A DNA stretch of 64,000 nt from Galaxea fascicularis (Eukaryota; Cnidaria; Anthozoa; Scleractinia; Euphylliidae), in contig OX419336.1 of assembly GCA_948470475.1 (NCBI GenBank), forward strand, positions 403,501 to 467,500. Direction: 5' to 3'. Shown in pieces: positions 26,946-36,800 of the stretch. How positions within the stretch are numbered: position 1 is the stretch's first letter; every line of letters begins with the position of its first letter. The position numbers and the translations under genes are program-made. Below the pieces are notes generated by a model, which was given only the letters and a program-made list of their open reading frames with translations, was not told the DNA's origin and did not search any database.

Positions 26946-27986
26946 AAAGAGGCGAATTCTGGATCACATGTCTCTCAGTGAGCTTAGTCTTTTAATGGCT
27001 TAAAAATCGCATTGACAAGTTCTCAGGTGTTAACCTAGAAAATTAGCATGCACTATACTGAAGATAATAAGCTGTAATATTCCCACTTATTGTAACCGTT
27101 TCTTCCTGGGGCTGTATATATTGCTTAGTTGCAGTCTTTTACAGTCCTGGTGCTACAAATACTTTGAATCCCTGTATTGAAAAACAGACATTTAAGAGTC
27201 CATTGAATTAAAACAAAACTTGATGGCGCTAATGAATGAGATTTCTACAGCCATACATAAAGCCTCAAGTGATTGCTTTGCCCATGTTCATCTTTCAACC
27301 ATTTGTAGCAAAAAGTTGAATATGTCTAAAACTACCATCAGCAGCAATTTTCCTCCTTGTACTTAGGTGCAACTAAGACCTTTTAAAGTACAGAACGTTA
27401 AATCAAAATATGTTTTTCGGACTTTAGAAATTTGAAGAGCCCGTACTCTATCAAGGAAAAATTTTTTCTGGCTGTTGAAAAAGGCACTTGAAAATACTGA
27501 TCCATTTTTTCCAAGTATTACTCGAGTTACTCAGAAAAACTAAGATTGGTTGATTGATTGATTTTTAGCTTCGGGTTGCCAGGATAGATTTTTATGGTAA
27601 CGTGAAAAAATCGGCCGGTAATTTTTTTTTTCAGATTTTTTAGGTGCATTTTCATCTCGATGAACGAAGATAAATAATATGCAAACGTGCCTTGTCCAAT
27701 TGATTTTACAATTTTCAGCAAAACACAAAAATGCCCGTAAATGATAAACATCATAAGAATGTGTCGGAATAAAACCTCTAAAGTAACTTGAACTGAAAGT
27801 GGTATGTATGCTCCGATCTAAGACAAAACTGGGCTTGCTACGACACTGTCTTTACTTTTAAAATAAAAAATGCGATTAAGACAGTGAACTTAACTGAGAT
27901 GGGGGCAGTCTATGATTCGCAGTGCTCGACGATGCAACAAGGATCGCATCACCGGTCCGTAACATGTGCAGTCCAACTTATCGCAA

Positions 27987-30900
27987 CTATTCAACATCTT
28001 CATCCTCAAGCACCTCTAAGAATGTTGAAGGGGCCCATCCAACCTCGCCATCAGAAGTTTGTACACACCACCACCCACTGTCGGTCTTGTGCAATATTTT
28101 CAAAACTTCATCCTCGAGTAGATCAATCTCTTGATTATCCGGATCACCAGTGTAATCCTCGATCACTCGACAAGACATTGATCCATCACTCTCTTGGTGC
28201 TCTTCATCGTCGTCTTCTTCGTCTGGATCTTCATCCTCTTCTTCGTTTTCTTTTTCCTCTTCGTTTAGCTCGGTTTGTTTACTTTTTCCTCTGACCTGAG
28301 GTATAGGATCGATGTAGCATGAACGTGTCCAGCCTCGTACTCCTTCTTCGCTTTGTACGAACCACCAACCAGTAGACGCCTTTTCCATGACCTTAACAAA
28401 GCTGTCTTTAGCAAGGTACATTTCTGAGTCAACTTCGTGTCCTACGCGAACACGGTGGACGTCAGAGGAATAATTGTTTTGTTCTAGCTGCTCAACACCG
28501 TTTTGCAGGTTAATCTCAATTTCAAAGCTTTCTGTTGAGGCGACGCCATCATCTAAAGGAAGGCAAATCTCTCCTTCTTCAACTGGACGCTTTTCTGTTT
28601 CGTCTATGACAATCGCGGGCGATTTTTCGGTCTGGGGATGAACGACTCTATCAAAAGAGGTCTGTATCCATTCCGGTTCCGATTCGTCACTTGAACACCA
28701 AAACTGAATTTGTTCGTTGAGTTCCGTGGCTGTCTCTTTCTCAATCGAATCTTGGCGGACAATCTTCCTGTCAGAAACGGACCTTGGGAATGTTTGGATC
28801 GAAATCCGCTCCCGTTGTTCTTCATTTGAAGACTGCTTCATGTTCATTGTGGGATATGTCTTGTTACTACTTGGTGAAGGAGGGCTTCTAGTTGGGGATT
28901 TGACTCTGGGTGAATCAAGCATGGAACGTTGAGAATCGCTAGGAGGCAGCGGAGGGCTTCTTTTGGGAAGGGTAGCCTTTGACGAATTCTCATCGAACGA
29001 ATTTCTCTGGAAGTGTGTTGAGGTGTCATAGGGTTGCTCGCAGAAACCGTGGGAAATATCACACGAACCTGAATCACTATCACTTTCGTTTTCAGAGCCT
29101 TCCATGTTCACAGAATGCGAGGCGTCGCTTAAAGCGGGAAGCTTAGTTGAAATGTCTGGCAGTTCAGGATTTGGTTGACTTGTGGTATCGTCCTCAGCTT
29201 CGCTTTTCTCCTCGTAGACGTCAGGCAGTGACGTAGATACGCCATTCTTAGTTTCAGGTATCCATTTAAAACTCACTGGAGCCGTAGAGCCACTATTGTT
29301 TTTCTGTTTTGAATTGTTGGCGACAATCGAGTCCAAACTTCGAGATCGAGGAATCTCCAGGTCGTCCTTTGAATCTTCGTTGGCTCCAACAGCTGACGCG
29401 TTGGTAGAAACAATAACAGTGCTTATTGCCCTGCGCTGCAAGCCGGGTCTCGGACTGCTCCTTTCTGGCGTTCGTGGTCTAGGACTGGTATTCGCAGCCT
29501 TTTTGTCAGGTTTATGTAACTGCAGAAATACTGAGCTCATCTCCACCATTGTACCAACGGTTTTACCTTCGTCTGCGGACGTTTTTCTGGGATCACTGTC
29601 AATCTCGTCTTCCTCTTCTTTAATAGTGTCGCTTGCTGATGTCTTCGATTCCCTTTTCCCTATTGCCGAAAAAACCTGTGCAGAAATTCTTCGCGGTAAC
29701 GACGCTTTTTTGTCCTGCAAGAAATAAAGAGATTGGTTAGAGTTCTCCCTTAAGGGTACCACAGTCAAATGTTTCTATACTTGATAGGTCGTTTGAAAAG
29801 CACGTAAAATTTCGTTTGGTCGGATCCTTTACAAATTTAGTCATCAATTCGTTTCCCTTATTTCATCAGCCGGATACTTTATTACCTTGAATTTCAGTCT
29901 TTTTAGAGGGCTCTTCAATTTAGTGTCGAAAGTAATTTGCGTTTGCTTTGGTTTTTCCTTGCTTTACTATGTGATTGGTTGACAAAACTCGCGCCACATT
30001 TTCAGCCAATGAGAAGCAAAATCAAAACCAATCGCTGTTTCCTCGCGCATTTGCCCGCGCTTTGCGCCGGTTGCATGAAGTTACTTCAAATGCTGATTGA
30101 TTTACTGAGCTGTCTTTATCTCTTGTGACTGGTCGGAGTAATTGCTTTGGGTATGGTTTTACGACATTCAAATGAAAACCGCTCTATTACATTTGCTAAC
30201 TAATTCACTCTGTGTAGTGCTTTCTCAACTCGCCTCTTCAATTGACTCTTTGACAGTCTCTTCCCCGATTACCTCTGTGAAAGACAAACAAGAAGAAAGA
30301 AAATAAGCGGAAAATAACGTAACAAAAACATTAACAAGATAATAATTATAGTAGTCTTCATCGAAATGATGTCATTTCTCAGTCCGTGATGCCTTTCAGT
30401 TACGGCGACAAAGGCTACATCAATTCAATAAGCAGTGAGATAAGATAGAAAAAAGTCAACCATAACTTTTCTTATGACTTTTAAATTGCGACTTTCACTA
30501 CCTTACACATGAAACCTTGGTATCTCGCTAAGGAAATGCTTTCGTATATTTTCTACTTTTGGTTAGTGGCCTGCGAATAAGCTCTTCACTTGGGTTTTTA
30601 CTTCGATTTGCTCTAGAATGGCGCGCCATTCAAGAGCAAATCTACGCGACCATCTCACGGAATAACCAAATGGAGATCCTATTTGTAGGCTACTGATCAG
30701 TAGCCGTAGTATCTCATCATTTTAAAGAGAACGTTTGGCACAAAGAAATTTAAATCAATCATATTTCTTTATTGCAGTGATATTAACAACTTTTGACCTC
30801 GTGCTAATTTTAGTCGACATTTAATTGCCTCCCTTACCCTGTATCATATCATCGTCTTCTTCAATGACGTTTCTCAGCTCAGTTGAACTAATCAGCCGGG

Positions 30901-32800
30901 ATTTTCGTCTTCCTGTTCTCGAATTCCGTCTTTCGTCTTGACCCAACTTTTTTAAGTACATGGCAGGCACCCATCCCTCCCTTCCAAGGTAACTGAGAAA
31001 ACGTAAGTAAAACTTTTAACTGAGTAAATCTTTTTCTGTAATAATGTACATTGCCATGGTTTCTTTTGTTCTTACACTTAATTAGCATTTTGTTTCACAC
31101 TATATATTCAACTCTGTACTTTGTACTGATTTAAACTGAAGATGACAGAAGTTTCTGTCGAAACATGTTTTTAAATAGTGTCGTGTTGGTTCTGCGAATT
31201 TCGATATGCCTGCTGCTATCAAGACCTTTTGGCAAAACGTAAGTAATGATGAAAGAAATTTAGTTTTGATACGCGTCAGAGAGGCCAACAAGTGTAGCAG
31301 AAGTAGTTGCGTTTCATCGCCTGTATAATGTAACAACAACTGTTTACAGAAAGAAGAGGATCATAACAAGGTAATCGAGAAAAAGAGAAAAAAAAAAGCA
31401 CAGTGAGGTGAATTTGGAAGCTTGAATGTAGTCCGAGAGGTAATGAACACACCAGATGGGTCAGATGGAACGACAAATTCCAATCGGACCGGAAAAATGG
31501 GTCTTCCTTGAAAGGTGGTCATTTACAGTTGGACCGAACCGACCCATTCACGTTCGAATTGAAGTTTACGGAAATTTCGGCTGGCTGGATGGAGCCCCTA
31601 GTAGCCAGATGTGACTATAATGAGGGCGGTGATGATGATGGTATTCGTAGCTGTTGATATTCATTTCCCTGGTCATGATGATGGTTATATTGATGGACAT
31701 GATAATGGAAATGGAAATGGTAATGGTTGTGGTGGTGATGATGATGATCATATGGTCATGACAAGGCTTCCGACGTTTAATGGTAGTTACAATGGTGGAG
31801 GTAGTGGTGACACTGATGTTGACTGTGGTTCTTTGTGCTAATCTCTCTGTTTCCTGTTTCCTCTGTTTCTATTTGCTTGAAATTATGAACTTCTTGAGTA
31901 CGATAAATGCATGGAACCTAAAAAGGGACGATTTTCGATGGCACTTACGAGGCTTTCCACCACCCGTCAAAATTCTTTTCCACAATCTGCAAGTTTACAC
32001 CGATATCAAACGAGAGTTCATCGTCTTCAACTGCCACATACTTTTTGCTTGTGACGTAGAATTCACCTGCAGGAAAGAATGGTCTTCGTCATGTATACAT
32101 AATGCCAGGTATGCATGCATGTCACACATAATCGGGTAAGTGAATTAGGGTAGACCTGACGTCTGCAAATACATCAGTTAAAATATTCGGTTACCCCCGA
32201 GGGAATTATGTATATATATATATATTATAGTCTGAATTGACCGAAGTTTGTAAAAGTGTTGGCTGCAATGTTACCTCTTCCCATGGCATATGTCGTTACA
32301 TTTGATACTTCTGCCATTTCATCAGCAGGTTCGAGGAACAAAGCTGGAGCCCAACCCACTTCTCCATCAGCATCTACCAGCCACCATCCTGAATAAATAA
32401 ATAAATAACAATTACAGCAGATTAACGGAATAAATTGGTCAAGCAATCCAACTTGGTACAAAGAGGTTCAAGAAATGCTTTGTAAATAGATGTCTGTGTA
32501 AAACCTTGAATAAAGACTATTATTCAAATGGTAATGGTAATGGATTTATATACCGCATTTTCTATGTATATATATTCAAATACGGTTTACATCATCCAAC
32601 CCACCCAACCCATGAAATCATGAAATAGCAGAAAGACCAGACCAGCACACCGGGAACTCCATGCCCTACTCTTTCCGATTAGTGTGTGGGTTCACTTTAA
32701 CGTCCCACAAGGTTATGAGCATTGAAGTGTTGTGAGACGGGACCTCCGGTTTATCGCCCTTATCCGAGAAGACTAGAAAGTCTAACAATTTGCAGATGTC

Positions 32801-32833
<33 letters not shown>

Positions 32834-33159
32834 AAAGACCCTGGGTGTTGGTCCGGCCGGGGATTGAACCCACGACCTCCCGCACGGTAGTCCGGCACTC
32901 TACCAACTGAGCCAGCCGGTCGGCGGTTAGCGGTCAGTCAAATGAAGACTGATCCGCGCAGTTATGAACGCAATTATATGCAATTGCATAAAGAAGCCTG
33001 ACAAAAATCCAGGACGTCAACCCCGTTGAAGTCCTGAATATTTTTTTCTGGCTTCTTTACGCAATTGCATATAATTGCGTTCACAACTGCGAGGATCAGT
33101 CTTCATTTGATTTCCGTTTCCGCAGTTCATATGATACATTTCATATACATCACTCACAC

Positions 33160-33196
<37 letters not shown>

Positions 33197-33801
33197 GTTA
33201 TTATTAACTTTCTTTAATTGTCTCTTACTGATGACCAGAACAGAATAACAGTCTTCTTACCACACTGCCTTTTCTCGATAACATCCACCAATGTTCCTTT
33301 CTTCAAACTGATATCACTCTTAGCTTGTTTTTTATAGTCGTCCATGACTACGAAGTGTTCCAGTACTATGGGTGAACTTATGTTGTTACCAACTAAGAAC
33401 ATAGAAAAGATCTTAGTCACAACTATAAAGAGGGCATGTTATTAGGAATATATGAATAATAGCGCGATTTCATACGATTTCTTACGCATGGCTGAGAGAA
33501 AAAACAGAGCATTACGTTTGTAATGCAGCTCTAAAACTCTGGAATGCTCTTCCCTCGGATATCGGGTTTGAGGACACTGCATGTTGCTGGCTTAAAGGCA
33601 AAGTTAACACATATTTGTTTTTTAAAGCATTTCATTATAATCTGAATAACATTGTAATTTTTAGGAATTTTTTTTAGGCCAGTTAAGCTGTAATTGTAAT
33701 TTTAGAGCAGGTAATTTTAAGTATAAATAGGTAATTTGAGTTGTAATGCACATTTGAGCATATCCACAAGGAATTTGCACACCACAAATTCTACATTATT
33801 A

Positions 33802-33832
<31 letters not shown>

Positions 33833-36800
33833 CATTATTATCATCATTATCATTATCATTATTATTATTATTTGCTGAATAGAGAATAGGGGTAGGGGGG
33901 TAAAGTTTTGAAACAAGTTGTATATGTCACTAAAAGTTCGGGGCAATCCTCTATGAAAAGCCTCAATCCTTGTAATTCTGTTATATTGTACATTTGACCC
34001 TAGCTGTGCACAAATATTAAAATCTTTCGAGCAACCACTTACACACTCTTGTTTTCCCGAATCTTTGCAGCCGTCCCCTCATTGTCTTTGTAAATTTACT
34101 TCTGCTAGATTTTTTGAATCTAGTCTTTCTACAAGTTAATAACAAAAAAGTGGGAAGACAAAAAAAACGTATTAATGTACGGAATGGAATCAGCAGTGTA
34201 AAAAATGTCATCAGCAGATCGATATTTCGAATCACCTCACCCCCACTCCCCCCTCCACACCCCCAAAAAAGTAAAAAGAAAAAATGCCGGATGTATTCCA
34301 GGACAGTAAGTCAAATGCCAGCGAACTTTCGTTTATTATAGTGGTCCATGTCGAAACATGGTTTGAGGCCTCATTAGGAGTTATCGGGATACGAAATATT
34401 TTTAAAAAAAGTTCCGGGATATCGAAACTGGCGTTATAGGTATATAAACCACAGGAAGTAACAGTATGTGGGATATTTAGGTCAACCATTAATGGATAGG
34501 GGATACTCAGACCCCGTCGAATTATATGCAAAGTAGTAGGTTGTCTCTCATACTTTGGGGTCATCTTTCTTGGTTCCAGATCCTCCGGGGTTGGGGTCAG
34601 GAAACACTTGATGTGTTTGGACTGTGCCACTTTTGTTTCAAGCGCCAAAATTTGCTTTATGTTGAAGGAAAAAGATTGGATTAGGACCTTAAATGCATAT
34701 AAAATATAGTTGAAAAACTGTACCTTTTAGGTGAAATAAAAACTATACATGTACAGTCATAATGAGCTTAGTCAAGTGAGCAACGACAACTCAGACTAAA
34801 GATCATGACAACAGCTGCTTACTTGAGTGTCTTACAGTATAATATAAACTAATGCTTAATTTATAAGTGAAATGAGCGCTCGAGTTTAAATTTCTCGCCA
34901 TTCACCTTAAGAAAATAGTTCACTTGTTCCATTCTTCTGAATATGATTTCCCCAACGTTTACGCGGGAGGAAAACGAACCTACAAAAATTGTAAACATTT
35001 CAAATGATTTAAAGATGCAAAATTTAATCCAAAAGTCAAACAAAGCATCGAGATAAAGAACAGACCAGCTAAGTAATTCAGCTGGCGTTTCGTAGTTGTT
35101 GGTGCAGTAAAATATATAGTTTTTGCTGTTTATTGTTCTGTTGAAGTTTGATTTAACTGAACAAAAAATCCACACCAACTGCTGAAGCTCCTTTTACAGG
35201 GAGAGGGAGGGGAGGTAGACAGTGTCGTAAAACCTGTACCTAAGCGATTACATTGACCAATCACAATAGACATAAAAAAGTGAAGTTAACCAATCAGTAC
35301 ATCACGGACGCCACGCACGGGAAAATAGGTGAGTCACAGAACTTAGCTTACCAAAGGAAACAAAAAACGTATTTGACATCATCTCCAAACTTGATGGTAA
35401 GGAAGATTGTTAGTTAAACTTACTTGGCAGTGGAGTAAAATTCTTCCGCTTCGTGCCAGGCCTCCCGAGTGACCCAGGGAAGGCCTGGTACAAGATTGTC
35501 TGACAAAGACAAAAAAAATGTAAACAAGGTGAGTGAAGCAAATCGAAATAAAAACATTATGAACATGAAGAACTCAGGAAAACTGAACTTTTAACTTTTA
35601 TGCCGATCTTTTAAAGTTATTTCGGCCGTTGCCTATTTCCTTTATCATTTTATATCCAGTCGCAGTCGTTTTCAATGCTGCTGTCCATTGAAGAGTTTCA
35701 ATCGACTCTAAATTTTATATTGCCTTTAAAAAAACCTCGTCAATTAACTGGCTGTTGCTGCTGGCGTAGTCCGTCAAAGATTTGGAGCGCCAAACTCAAC
35801 TCTCCCGTAATTATAAATTCTTGGTAGAAAATGCCTCCTTACCAGATATTCATATACCAGACCACTTTTAAAATGTTGGAACTTCATTCAATATATGACA
35901 CACACATGAATCGTGTTGTTCCCTATTTTATTCATTTGTATTTGTTTGGGTTAGTTTTAACACTACTTAACTTGAATAAGTGTGAAGTGATTTCCCTAAT
36001 TCCGTTTATTTCCGGTGCCAGAATATATTGAATAACTGACTCATTGGCATTTGGTTGTAAAACTGTCATGGAAATTATAATGTCAAACACTGTGTCAGCT
36101 ACGACTTTCTCATTCGCTGTAGCTTGATGGATTGTATTTGCAGCCATCTGCCAGGTTTTGTTAAATTTTCATTGCCGACCAATAACTCTACAAATCAGGA
36201 AGAGCAAGTAGTCCTGTTTGTACAACGTACGCAAAACCACGACCTTTTCAATGACGAAGTGGAAAGTACTGCGTGTAATCATTTAACTTGTAATAATAAA
36301 AATGATAATAACAGTTATGTCCTTTGAAGTAAATGTTTGTTAAACGGTTGCCCTTTCATTTAACGTCTATTTTTTTGTTTGAAGAAAACTTTTGTTTAAC
36401 GTTTGCGTGTTGAAATTTCCTTTTTTTATTTACATTTGCTTCCAGGCAAAGACACCTTTAGTCCTGTGACGTCATCTAGCGTCATTGTTGTCGTAATTGA
36501 CCAAATATTTCTCTTTGCTGCTCTCATTTCTTACGTATTCAATGTGGTGTTTATCCGCAACCACACAATGCCTATGTCCTCCGCCTATTTACAATTCCAG
36601 AGCAGAAAATTAGTAAATTTTGTAAAGAAGTGAACATGGAAGAGCCTGCATCACTTCTTTGCTCCATAAAATACTCCTAGTTCCTCCTCCAATATATAAA
36701 CTCCAAACAACCCATAATTCCTCGATTCACTTTGACGCGGGGCTAACGCTCGAAACGCCAGCTTTTAGAATCCCTGTACGGTAGTCAATTTACATTACCA

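Noticed and set aside
28717..29727. Plus-strand ORFs of 71-143 codons
   Set aside because: Shadows of the large last exon of the minus-strand SH3PXD2-like gene.
31566..31841. Asp/Gly-rich and Ile/Thr-rich ORFs
   Set aside because: They come from a degenerate GAT/GGT simple repeat within an intron of the minus-strand SH3PXD2-like gene.
32853..32932. Possible functional tRNA gene on the minus strand
   Set aside because: A and B boxes are present, but the acceptor stem does not pair and the sequence continues into a SINE body.
34232..34553. Extension of the minus-strand ORF beyond the PX-coding segment 34654-34554
   Set aside because: Only the first part resembles a PX domain end; the rest runs past a good donor (GTATGA) into intron sequence without similarity.
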